DNA of 8,971 nucleotides from an uncultured Anaerolineaceae bacterium (GCA_937890875.1 CALAEB010000322.1:1-8971); one strand, 5' to 3'; numbered from the stretch's first letter, positions 1-5,795 are shown. The notes: generated by a model not told the origin, from the sequence alone. Program-made: numbers and translations.

Positions 1-49
1 GCAGGGGAAGCAGGCTGATCCCCGGCGCTTCGAAAATATGGAAAGGATT

Positions 50-110
50 CTTTACAGTTCTTTTGTTTTTGCGCGAAGCGCAAAAACAAAAGAACTGTAA
101 AGTTTTTCTT
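50..110 (+). terminator. Very long perfect hairpin followed by a T-tract
   Basis: Bases 50-74 and 78-102 are perfect reverse complements, giving a 25-bp stem with a 3-base GAA loop. The tip reads GCGCGAAGCGC and contains GCGAAGC, a sequence known to form an exceptionally stable mini-hairpin. A T-rich run (TTTTTCTTCTT) follows at 103-113, so it fits an intrinsic terminator for a plus-strand transcript entering from the left. On the minus strand no T-run follows. A stem this long and perfect is more than a terminator needs, so it could also be a copy of a dispersed palindromic repeat. Confidence 0.65.
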
Positions 111-292
111 CTTATTCGAAAGACCTGTCTAAGTTTCGAATTGCAGGCTGATTTCCGAAAGGTATCGGAGCATTACGGGTAAACGGCGGCGGCCGGAGAA
201 AAGACTGCGGCGGGCGGGCGTGATCCAAAGAAATTTTCTGCATGTCTGGATTTTGATTGGGGGATGGGAAGTGAGGTCCGGTTTAATATCGA

Positions 293-317
293 CGGGGAGA
301 GAATGGAACTCTCCCCG
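293..317. terminator. 9-bp GC-rich hairpin, possible terminator
   Basis: Bases 293-301 (CGGGGAGAG) pair perfectly with 309-317 around a 7-base loop. On the plus strand a T-rich stretch begins a few bases later (about 321-336). On the minus strand, the direction of the binding-protein gene that ends at 428, no T-run follows. It may serve as a terminator or as a 3'-end stabilising structure; the direction is uncertain. Confidence 0.4.
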
Positions 318-377
318 GATTGTATTTTTCGTTTTGTGTTAATACTTACTGCACTTTTGAGTTTATTGAATTGGTTC

Positions 378-405
378 GCCGGATCAGGTGCCCCTGGTAT
401 CCGGC
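378..405. repeat. Bulged stem-loop just beyond the binding-protein stop codon
   Basis: GCCGGAT (378-384) pairs with ATCCGGC (399-405). Inside it CAGG (385-388) pairs with CCTG (393-396) around a TGCC loop, leaving a 2-base bulge. It lies 23 bases past the minus-strand stop codon at 428-430, a normal place for a transcript-end structure, but no minus-strand U-tract follows it. A T8 run lies about 12 bases away on the plus-strand side (about 416-424). Confidence 0.35.
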
Positions 406-427
406 GATATGCTGTTATTTTTTTTGA

Positions 428-1624
428 TTATTCCGGAAGAACCCACTCGCCGTCTTTGACGATGTAGAATGTCGGGCCGGACGCGTTACATTCACCGTTT
501 TCATTACAGGTGATTTCTCCGGTGATTCCCTTGTATCCGGAAACACCGCGGACATTTTTAACCAGTTCTTCCCGCGGAATATAAAGATTTCCGTCGTCTC
601 CCAGAACGGCCGTTTCACGGATTGCATAAGCAAGAACATTTGCCGCATCGTAAGCAAACCAGGCGAAGGACGACTTGGAACCGGCTACCCGTCCGTATGT
701 TTCGAGGTATTTTGCGTCAAATGCGTCTTTTTCCGGAGAGGCCGGCGGGATGGAAGATGTGCCGTAGATCCCTTCCGCGTTGGAGCCGGCTTTTTCGATA
801 AATTCGATGCCGAAAGCGCCGTCATCGCTGAAGATAGGAACACCCGCTAATCCAACCTGAGCCAGCTGGTTGGCCAGCACCGCTAATTCCGCGGTGTAAC
901 CGCCGTAGTAGATGATTTCCGGCCCTTTGGAAGCGATGGAGGTCAAAACTGCGGAATAGTCAGCTTCGCCGGGTGTCAATGATTCATAAGCGACCGGCTC
1001 AATCCCTTTGTCCTGCAGTGTATCCCGGACAATATCGGCAATTCCTTTTCCGTAATCCATTCCATCGTGAAGGATTGCGATTTTGGTCAGTTTCAGATCA
1101 TCCAAAATATACAGCGCGGAGAAATATCCCTGGTCGGCATCCTGGAAAACCACCCGGTTGAAAACCGTGTTGTCCGATGTCAGCTGGGCTCCAGTGGCCG
1201 ATGGCGAGAGCAGTGGAATTCGGGCTTTTTCATAGATGGGGATGGCGGCGGCAGTTTCACCGCTGAGCGTATGACCGACAACGGCGGCAAAAGTGGAATC
1301 ACTGGCCCATTTGTTGGCCACTGCTACGGCGGATTCCGGCGCACCCTGGGTATCTTCCGCGAGCAGTTCAAAAGCGAAACCTTCGAGCGGTTCCAACTGA
1401 CTGACTGCAATTTTCGCGCTGTCAGCATTGTCCGAACCATACATCGCATATTCGCCGGTCATCGGTCCTGCGACACCAATTTTAATCGTTTCGCCCGGTT
1501 TGATAACGGCGCAACTGCCGGGTTCGCCGCATTCAGCCGGCGCATCCGCAAACGCACTTGCGCAGATACCCAATGAAAGCAGGAATACGATTCCGTATAC
1601 AAAAAAAGATAAACGCTTGTTCAT
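428..1624 (-). CDS. Secreted LivJ-type ABC transporter substrate-binding protein
   Basis: A 398-residue periplasmic-binding-protein fold type I of the branched-chain amino acid (LivJ/LivK) class, expected to bind an amino-acid-like ligand outside the membrane and pass it to an ABC permease. Residues 1-26 form a signal peptide (MNKR, hydrophobic core, then AFA before D27), suiting signal peptidase I; C21 is preceded by LGI and is a poor lipobox. The mature start GETIKIGVAGPMTGEYAMYG (44-63) is the family's first strand. SPSATGAQLT, IIYYGGYTAEL and SDDGAFG correspond to the ligand-contact Ser-Ala-Thr loop, Tyr segment and acidic segment of LIVBP. Two C-x5-C pairs occur, C32/C38 and C373/C379. 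Minus-strand AAGGAG lies 6 bases before the ATG, supporting this start. It is monocistronic, with no permease or ATPase gene nearby. It is roughly two-thirds identical by eye to the product of 3640-5064 and aligns with it without net gaps. The exact ligand is unknown. Confidence 0.9.
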   Translation of the reverse strand: MNKRLSFFVYGIVFLLSLGICASAFADAPAECGEPGSCAVIKPGETIKIGVAGPMTGEYAMYGSDNADSAKIAVSQLEPLEGFAFELLAEDTQGAPESAVAVANKWASDSTFAAVVGHTLSGETAAAIPIYEKARIPLLSPSATGAQLTSDNTVFNRVVFQDADQGYFSALYILDDLKLTKIAILHDGMDYGKGIADIVRDTLQDKGIEPVAYESLTPGEADYSAVLTSIASKGPEIIYYGGYTAELAVLANQLAQVGLAGVPIFSDDGAFGIEFIEKAGSNAEGIYGTSSIPPASPEKDAFDAKYLETYGRVAGSKSSFAWFAYDAANVLAYAIRETAVLGDDGNLYIPREELVKNVRGVSGYKGITGEITCNENGECNASGPTFYIVKDGEWVLPE

Positions 1625-1825
1625 TATTTACTCCTTTCTAAAGTAAAACAAAGAAAAATGTATAAAGCAAACCAGACCAAAAGGCTTTGGCTGCTTCTCT
1701 ACGCTGATTTTATTTTGTCGTTAAGATAGGCAGTTGGCACTGCAGTTACTAAAAAATACTAAGCGTTTCGCAAAAAACTGATTGATCGGCTTGGTTTGAT
1801 AAAAATAGCCCTTGTTCGGACTTCG

Positions 1826-1849
1826 ATTTGTCTTCTTTGAAAGACAAAT
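1826..1849. repeat. 9-bp inverted repeat upstream of the first binding-protein gene
   Basis: ATTTGTCTT (1826-1834) and AAGACAAAT (1841-1849) are perfect reverse complements around a 6-base spacer. It sits about 200 bases upstream of the minus-strand start at 1624. With no T-tract in either direction it looks more like a protein-binding site or leader structure than a terminator. Confidence 0.35.
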
Positions 1850-1939
1850 ACCTGAATATTTCGCCTGATTTACAAAGCAGATTCAACGGTTTATTTAATT
1901 TTTTCTGAAGTTACGAAAAGTGTGTGGCGTTGTTATAAA

Positions 1940-1977
1940 AATACTGTTCATCTCTATGATCAGAGATGGACAGTATT
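1940..1977 (-). terminator. 16-bp hairpin, probable terminator of the DUF1858 transcript
   Basis: Arms 1940-1955 and 1962-1977 pair over 16 positions around a 6-base loop, with one imperfect position (G-U in plus-strand RNA, C-A in minus-strand RNA). In the minus direction the stem is followed by TTTTATAACA, which suits an intrinsic terminator about 190 bases past the DUF1858 stop codon. In the plus direction no T-run follows. The one imperfect pair favours plus-strand RNA, so direction is not settled. Confidence 0.45.
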
Positions 1978-2170
1978 ATAAAACAGGTTCGAATGATCAG
2001 ATAAGATTGTTTTTTGAAAATGTGACAAATTATTTTGACAAATAAATTGTGAAAGGAAATGCGAAGAATCGCTTGTTCCGCCGGCAATTCGCAGTTTGAT
2101 CAGGATTGTTATAAAGCATGCAGGCCTATATCGGAGAAAAATGGCGGGTTCATGGGTCTCTGTGGCTGCT

Positions 2171-2410
2171 TTAATTGTCTTCCTCCGATATCTCATATCC
2201 TCGCGCGGCAAACGCCTGCCGGACCCGTGTGAGGTCGATATGACGCATTGCCGCTCCTTTGGGGATTGTCATCAACCGGCCAACGGTTTGCAACATGCCG
2301 GGTTTGGTGATTTCCGCAAAACCCAATTCAGCCAGGATCTCCGCGACAGCGGGGTCCTGCTGGCACAATTCATACACGGATTTTGTGAGATCGATCTTCT
2401 TTTCGGGCAT
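2171..2410 (-). CDS. Small DUF1858 domain protein
   Basis: A 79-residue protein that is essentially one DUF1858 domain: KIDLTKSVYELC, then AEILAELGF, then ITKPGMLQTVGRLMTIPKG and a final HIDLTRVRQAFAARGYEI. This pattern is known from the N-terminal part of DUF438/hemerythrin-PAS proteins and as a stand-alone gene, often in anaerobes. Its biochemical role is not established. It has no signal peptide or membrane segment and a single Cys (C16), so it should be cytoplasmic. I chose the ATG at 2408-2410 because minus-strand AAAGGA lies about 10 bases upstream and the domain starts right after it. An in-frame ATG at 2480-2482 would add 24 basic, low-complexity residues and is less likely. It is divergent from the 2855-3310 gene and apparently monocistronic. 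Confidence 0.8.
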   Translation of the reverse strand: MPEKKIDLTKSVYELCQQDPAVAEILAELGFAEITKPGMLQTVGRLMTIPKGAAMRHIDLTRVRQAFAARGYEISEEDN

Positions 2411-2854
2411 AGCTGTTCTTTTCCTTTTGCGTTGCTCAGATGTCTCTGAAAGCCGCGCTGTATTTTTGCGTGACTTTCCCATTTTCTCATATCATGTGTT
2501 GGTATGCTAAGTTTAGCAGCAATTCGGAATTCAAAAAAATTACCCGGGAGTAGTGAATGTGACTGCCGGTCCGGATTTCCGGCAATGCGGAATATGCTGA
2601 AGATATATGGAGATCGCTTTATTTAATTCGAAAAGATTTCCCAAATTTTGGATTTACGCGGATTTTATTCACCTCATAGCCTGCCGGCAAGTGGTTATAA
2701 TCATAATCATGGCCGTGTATGCGAAGTTTGTATGAATAAGACCGGGGATGCCCTGGCCGTTGTGACCGCCGGGGTGCAACGCTGCCGGCACATATCATCG
2801 ATTGAAAAATGACATGTTGAAATGATTCCCGGCTCATGAAAGGAACAATGATCC
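2411..2854. promoter_or_regulatory. Divergent intergenic region between DUF1858 and DIP1984-family genes
   Basis: About 444 bases that must contain promoters for both divergent genes. I see no strong sigma-70 pair for either. A TATAAT at 2696-2701 lacks a good -35 box. Inverted repeats include TGCTAA-GT-TTAGCA (2505-2518), a plausible operator about 95 bases upstream of the DUF1858 start, and the nested TGCCGG/CCGGCA (2565-2570, 2579-2584) with CCGGA-TT-TCCGG inside it. An open minus-strand frame at 2619-2837 has no ribosome binding site and reads as noise. Confidence 0.45.
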
Positions 2855-3310
2855 ATGAAACTTGCGGAAGCGTTAATTGAACGGGCTGATTTGCAGCGGG
2901 AAATTGCGCAGTTGGAAAACCGAATGCGGCAAAATGTAAAGGTGCAGGAAGGGGATAAACCCGCTGAGGACGTTGAAAAACTGCTGCCTCAATATGAGCG
3001 AAAGATGGCAGATTTGGAGGGATTGATTATCCGAATAAATAAAACCAATCATGAAGCGTCGTTTGATACGGTGACTTTGGCGGATGCCATCGCAAAACGT
3101 GATTGTCTGAAAAGCAAGATTCGTGCTTATCGGGATCTGCATGAAGCTGCCTCGATTTCACAGGAGCGTTACAGTAACAAAGAAATCAAATTCATCCGTT
3201 GTATTGATGTGGCAACGCTGCAAGACAGGATTGATCATTTGGCAAAGGAATATCGTGAGCTTGATACCAAGTTGCAAGCGATGAATTGGGCGGTTGATCT
3301 TTTGGATTAG
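2855..3310 (+). CDS. DIP1984-family (DUF6847) coiled-coil protein
   Basis: A 151-residue soluble protein matching the DIP1984 family by its opening MKLAEALIERADLQREI, the central DTVTLADAIAKRD segment and the closing LDTKLQAMNW. Members are sometimes labelled septicolysin, a name with no functional support here. Residues 1-60 and about 120-148 are charged, heptad-like helices, so an oligomeric helical bundle is likely. There is no signal peptide or membrane segment. The start is set by AGGA at 2841-2844, ten bases before the ATG at 2855; an out-of-frame ATG at 2848 is too close. It is the only plus-strand gene in the left half and faces the lipoprotein gene convergently. Length is as I recall for the family. 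Function is unknown. Confidence 0.8.
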   Translation: MKLAEALIERADLQREIAQLENRMRQNVKVQEGDKPAEDVEKLLPQYERKMADLEGLIIRINKTNHEASFDTVTLADAIAKRDCLKSKIRAYRDLHEAASISQERYSNKEIKFIRCIDVATLQDRIDHLAKEYRELDTKLQAMNWAVDLLD

Positions 3311-3574
3311 AAATAAAGCGGTAGTGGGATGAAAGGCGTAGCACAGCCCGGTAAGGGGCTATACTTACCAAAAAACCTGGCAGCTTCGGACAAAAGCAAT
3401 TGGATTCGACTTCCATTCGATACAACTTATCGTCAAGAGAGTGAATGCTTACAGGTAAAGACTTATTGTTAGCACCGGTGCTGATTTCATTCTTCGAGGG
3501 TGGGTACGGGGCATATTTCAAACCACAGGCCAATTGCTGGACAGACGTTTTGATATAGATAAACAAATGCAAAG
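3311..3574. other. Convergent intergenic region with two overlapping short open frames
   Basis: The space between the DIP1984-family gene and the terminator at 3575. A 47-codon plus frame (ATG 3329-3331 to TAG 3470-3472) starts 18 bases after the preceding stop but has no clear ribosome binding site. A second 37-codon frame (ATG 3445-3447 to TAG 3556-3558) overlaps it in another frame. Both have protein-like composition (LPKNLAASDKSNWIRLPFD; APVLISFFEGGYGAYFKPQ), so together they could be a frameshifted gene remnant. I do not recognise either. A 12-bp palindrome AGCACCGGTGCT (3471-3482) and GGTAAG/CTTACC arms (3350-3355, 3364-3369) are also present. Confidence 0.3.
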
Positions 3575-3615
3575 AACAAAAAGAACCGCAGCGTTACGCT
3601 GCGGTTCTTTTTGTT
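3575..3615. terminator. Bidirectional intrinsic terminator, 19-bp perfect stem
   Basis: Arms 3575-3593 and 3597-3615 are perfect reverse complements with a TTA loop. The GC-rich core GAACCGCAGCG is flanked by an A-tract on one side and TTTTTGTT on the other, so either strand gives a GC stem followed by U-rich RNA. It lies 24 bases past the minus-strand lipoprotein stop codon (3640-3642) and also faces transcripts arriving from the DIP1984-family gene, as expected between convergent genes. Confidence 0.85.
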
Positions 3616-3639
3616 AACTGTCTTGTCAGATTTAGCTGA

Positions 3640-5064
3640 TTATTTTGACGCGACGACCCACTGACCGTCTTCTACGATATAGAAGGTGGGGCCGGAGGCA
3701 TTGCACTCACCGACCTCGTCACAGGTGATCTCACCGGTGATGCCCTGATAACCGGAAAGCGAGCGGACCGCAGTCACCAGCTCGGCACGCGGGACGTAAA
3801 GATTCCCGTCCTCACCGACGAAAGCGACCTGCTTAATAACATGGGCAAGCGCCTGAATAACGTCATATGAGAACCAGGGGAATGAAGTTTTCGTTCCGGC
3901 TTTGTGGCCAAGTGCCGCTTCATATTTTGCGTCAAAGGCCAGTTTCGCTTCTGAATCGGCGGGGATGGAGGTCGTTCCATAGCAGCCTTCTGCGTTTTCG
4001 CCGGCTTTCTCGATGAATTCTTCGCCAAATGCGCCGTCGTCACTGAAAACGGGGACGCCTTTCAGGCCCACCTGTCCGATTTGATTCGCGATCACTGAAA
4101 GTTCGGCTGTATATCCGCCGTAGTAGATGATCTCAGGCGATTTTGAAGCGATCGCGGTCAGAACGGCAGAATAATCCGCTTCACCCGGGGTTAAGGCTTC
4201 GTAAGCGATCGGTTCGACACCCATCTCAATCAGCGTATCACGGACTTTGTCAGCAATTCCTTTTCCATAATCCAGCCCGTCATGCAGAACGGCGATCTTT
4301 TTATATCCAAGTTCGTTCACGATGAACTCGGCGGCGAATTTACCCTGTGTCGCGTCCTGGAAGACGATGCGGTTGAAGACACTGTTATCTTCGGTCAGGT
4401 TGGCGCCGGTTGCGGAAGGTGAAAGCATCGGGATGTACGCTTTTTCCATAATCGGGATAACGGCAGCGGACTCGCCCGTCAGAACGTTTCCGGCAACAGC
4501 CACAAAAGTCGGATCAGTAGTCCATTTGTTGGCGATGGAAACCGCGGCTTCGGAAGATCCCACGGAATCTTCAGCCAGGAGTTCCCATTCAAAACCTTCC
4601 AGCGGCTTCAGGTCCTGGATGGAAAGTTTCTCGCTGTCAGAAATATCCACGCCATACATTGCGTATTCGCCGGTAAGCGGACCGGCAAGGCCGAGTTTGA
4701 TTGTTTCACCCGGCTTAATGATTGCGCACGCTCCGTCAGCGTCGCAGCGGGCCGCATCGGCGACACCCGCGGCTTTTTCAATCGCGTCAACTGCATCTTC
4801 CGCGGCATCCTGGGCAGTGTCGACGACTGTTTCCACAGCGTCGGCCGCTTTTTCGGCTGCATCTTCAGCGATACCGGCTGCTTCTTCTGCAACTTCTTCG
4901 GATGTTTCGGCCACATCCGCTGCGACTTCTTCTGCTTTCTCGGCAACTTCTGTCACAGTTTCTGCTGCGGTAGTAGCGGCTTTCTCAGTTTCTTTTGCGC
5001 AGCCCGTCAGGACCAGCGAGAAAACGAGAAGAACGCTGACGATAAACAACATTGATTTTTTCAT
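3640..5064 (-). CDS. Stalked LivJ-type substrate-binding lipoprotein
   Basis: A 474-residue extracytoplasmic solute-binding protein of the branched-chain amino acid class. Residues 1-21 are a lipoprotein signal (MKKS, hydrophobic core, lipobox LTGC) with C22 as the acylated cysteine. Residues 23-105 form an Ala/Glu/Val/Asp-rich helical stalk with no counterpart in the paralogue at 428-1624. The binding domain starts at about 107 and has the same landmarks: GPLTGEYAMYG, SPSATGANLT, IIYYGGYTAEL, SDDGAFG. C-x5-C pairs at C107/C113 and C448/C454 match those of the paralogue at a constant offset of 75 residues, so the two domains align without net gaps. Minus-strand AAGGAG lies 10 bases before the ATG. 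The gene stands alone, ends at a strong terminator, and is divergent from the str operon. The permease it serves is not in the window; an amino-acid-like ligand is inferred from family only. Confidence 0.92.
   Translation of the reverse strand: MKKSMLFIVSVLLVFSLVLTGCAKETEKAATTAAETVTEVAEKAEEVAADVAETSEEVAEEAAGIAEDAAEKAADAVETVVDTAQDAAEDAVDAIEKAAGVADAARCDADGACAIIKPGETIKLGLAGPLTGEYAMYGVDISDSEKLSIQDLKPLEGFEWELLAEDSVGSSEAAVSIANKWTTDPTFVAVAGNVLTGESAAVIPIMEKAYIPMLSPSATGANLTEDNSVFNRIVFQDATQGKFAAEFIVNELGYKKIAVLHDGLDYGKGIADKVRDTLIEMGVEPIAYEALTPGEADYSAVLTAIASKSPEIIYYGGYTAELSVIANQIGQVGLKGVPVFSDDGAFGEEFIEKAGENAEGCYGTTSIPADSEAKLAFDAKYEAALGHKAGTKTSFPWFSYDVIQALAHVIKQVAFVGEDGNLYVPRAELVTAVRSLSGYQGITGEITCDEVGECNASGPTFYIVEDGQWVVASK
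4780..4944 (-). repeat. Five tandem 11-residue (33-bp) repeats in the lipoprotein stalk
   Basis: Residues 41-95 split into five 11-mers: AEKAEEVAADV, AETSEEVAEEA, AGIAEDAAEKA, ADAVETVVDTA and QDAAEDAVDAI. Position 5 is Glu in all five; positions 1, 4, 7, 8 and 11 are nearly always Ala, Val or Ile; polar residues fill most of the rest. Eleven residues make three helical turns, so this should be one long amphipathic helix of the hendecad or LEA-like kind, lifting the binding domain off the membrane. The same composition makes the antisense strand open for a long way. Confidence 0.75.
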
Positions 5065-5170
5065 GATTTACATACTCCTTATAAATATGTTGAAAACGGT
5101 TTTTATTAAAGTATGGATCTGTTCGGAGTCAGATATTTGAAATCTTGAGACTGCTTTGCAAAAATCAACC

Positions 5171-5219
5171 CCTTTGGTGTACGATAAGGATCCCATACCA
5201 AAGGAGCTGATTTCAGCTC
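5171..5219. repeat. Tandem inverted repeats upstream of the lipoprotein gene
   Basis: CCTTTGGT (5171-5178) is complementary to ACCAAAGG (5197-5204). Immediately after, GAGCTGA (5204-5210) and TCAGCTC (5213-5219) form a second inverted repeat with a 2-base spacer, sharing base 5204. They lie 107-155 bases upstream of the minus-strand start at 5064. With no T-tract following, they could be operator or leader elements of the lipoprotein gene; this is inference. Confidence 0.4.
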
Positions 5220-5229
5220 ATATTTCGGA

Positions 5230-5388
5230 TTACCGGTTCGGACTGCAATAATTTTCTACGGGCTCAGCCAGCCATTTGATTTCGTTGATTTGCCTGCCGG
5301 CAATCTGAATATGGCGGACACTTTCCCATTCTGAATTATCGGCAATGGTACCATTCAGAAATACTTTGTCAAGGGAAAGCGGAAAAGG
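5230..5388 (-). pseudogene. Start-less open segment, possible gene remnant
   Basis: A minus-strand frame of 52 codons, bounded upstream by TAA codons (5389-5394) and ending at TAA (5230-5232). It has no ATG, GTG or TTG start and no ribosome binding site, yet it reads like real protein: KVFLNGTIADNSEWESV, then HIQIAGRQINEIKWLAEPV and YCSPNR, with two Trp and balanced codon use. I do not recognise the family. It could be the decayed end of a lost gene in the lipoprotein-to-rpsL gap, or chance. Confidence 0.2.
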
Positions 5389-5712
5389 TTATTACACAGC
5401 AGATTAACCGAAAACTTACGCCGATTAAACAAGAAACTGTTTATTGTACGGTATTGTAATATCCAGAAATTTGAAATGTGAAGAGGGCCTGTTTCTTTTC
5501 TATATGGTATGCTTTCTGTGGCGTCACCGGAAGACAAAAGAAAAACGAAAAAATGCCGGTGGAATAGACAGCGATTTGAAATCTGCGCGCCCTTTTTCGA
5601 GAATAAACGGAAAGCTTATGAGTGTCCCGTCTCTTCGTTTTGTGCAGAGACCGGAGATCCTCAGAGAATTTTTCTTTCAAAATCCGGTTTACTGGTGTAA
5701 TATTGAGGGTTC

Positions 5713-5742
5713 TTGACTGAGAAATTCTGATTGTGTTATAAT
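5713..5742 (+). promoter_or_regulatory. Extended -10 sigma-70-type promoter of the str operon
   Basis: TTGACT (5713-5718) and TATAAT (5737-5742) are separated by 18 bases, and TGT directly precedes the -10 box, giving the extended form TGnTATAAT. Transcription should start near 5749-5750, leaving a leader of about 130 bases before the rpsL start at 5883. This is by far the best promoter match in the window and suits the high expression expected of ribosomal protein and elongation factor genes. Confidence 0.85.
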
Positions 5743-5765
5743 TTCCAGGCTAACCTGAGAAATTC
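5717..5765 (+). repeat. 11-bp direct repeat flanking the rpsL -10 box
   Basis: CTGAGAAATTC occurs exactly at 5717-5727 and 5755-5765, 38 bases apart start to start. The first copy overlaps the last two bases of the -35 box and the spacer; the second lies just past the predicted transcription start. The placement would suit a regulator binding both sites, but no such factor is known from the sequence. Confidence 0.5.
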
Positions 5766-5795
5766 GGGCTAGTATTTGCTGTGTGTTGGAATCAT

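Larger units (their letters stand above)
1..427. other. Intergenic region downstream of the first binding-protein gene, rich in hairpins
   Basis: No gene is supported here. Two plus-strand frames are open from the left edge, one to the TAA at 98-100 and one to about 182. Both run straight through a perfect palindrome and look like chance openings, although the first could be the tail of a gene lying to the left. The stretch carries three stem-loops (50-102, 293-317 and 378-405). A 10-bp direct repeat (GCAGGCTGAT at 10-19 and 143-152) flanks the first hairpin. Segment 180-230 is locally GC-rich and 320-427 is AT-rich. Confidence 0.6.
1625..2170. other. AT-rich intergenic region upstream of the first binding-protein gene
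   Basis: About 546 bases without a supported gene, lying between the DUF1858 gene stop and the start of the first binding-protein gene, both on the minus strand. It should contain the promoter of the 428-1624 gene, but I found no convincing -35/-10 pair. It holds a 9-bp-stem hairpin (1826-1849), a 16-bp-stem hairpin (1940-1977) and three TGATCAG sites (1957-1963, 1994-2000, 2097-2103), the first of which overlaps the loop and right arm of the larger hairpin. Confidence 0.6.
5065..5712. other. Intergenic region upstream of the lipoprotein gene, with tandem inverted repeats
   Basis: Nearly 650 bases without a confident gene, holding the control region of the minus-strand lipoprotein gene. I could not place its promoter firmly; a TTTAAT near 5103-5108 is a weak -10 candidate. 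Structures seen: ATCTG/CAGAT arms (5117-5121, 5130-5134), the pair at 5171-5219, TTCTGAAT/ATTCAGAA arms (5329-5336, 5353-5360), and the perfect 12-bp palindrome AATGGTACCATT (5344-5355). Open frames at 5444-5716 (plus, TTG start) and 5441-5680 (minus) have no ribosome binding sites and are not annotated. Confidence 0.45.

Noticed and set aside
264..467. A 67-codon plus-strand open frame with a hydrophobic middle
   Set aside because: It runs through a GC-rich hairpin and into the antisense of the binding-protein 3' end, and has no convincing ribosome binding site.
1067..1576. A 169-codon plus-strand open frame opposite the first binding-protein gene
   Set aside because: Antisense to a well-supported LivJ-type gene, with no recognisable domain or upstream Shine-Dalgarno.
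3192..3572. A 126-codon minus-strand open frame between the DIP1984-family gene and the terminator
   Set aside because: It overlaps the 3' end of the DIP1984-family gene antisense, has no upstream ribosome binding site, and matches no family I know.
4322..5140. A 272-codon plus-strand open frame opposite the lipoprotein gene
   Set aside because: It is a shadow of the Ala/Glu-rich stalk and binding domain. Its product is Ser/Ala low-complexity, it has no ribosome binding site, and the minus-strand gene has clear family motifs.
1814..5243. Recurring GTTCGGA upstream of both binding-protein genes
   Set aside because: The same 7-mer also occurs inside fusA, so the number of copies is near chance and the flanks differ.
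2679..5303. Shared 12-mer GCCTGCCGGCAA at 2679-2690 and 5292-5303
   Set aside because: About two 12-mer repeats are expected by chance in a window this size, and the flanks do not match.
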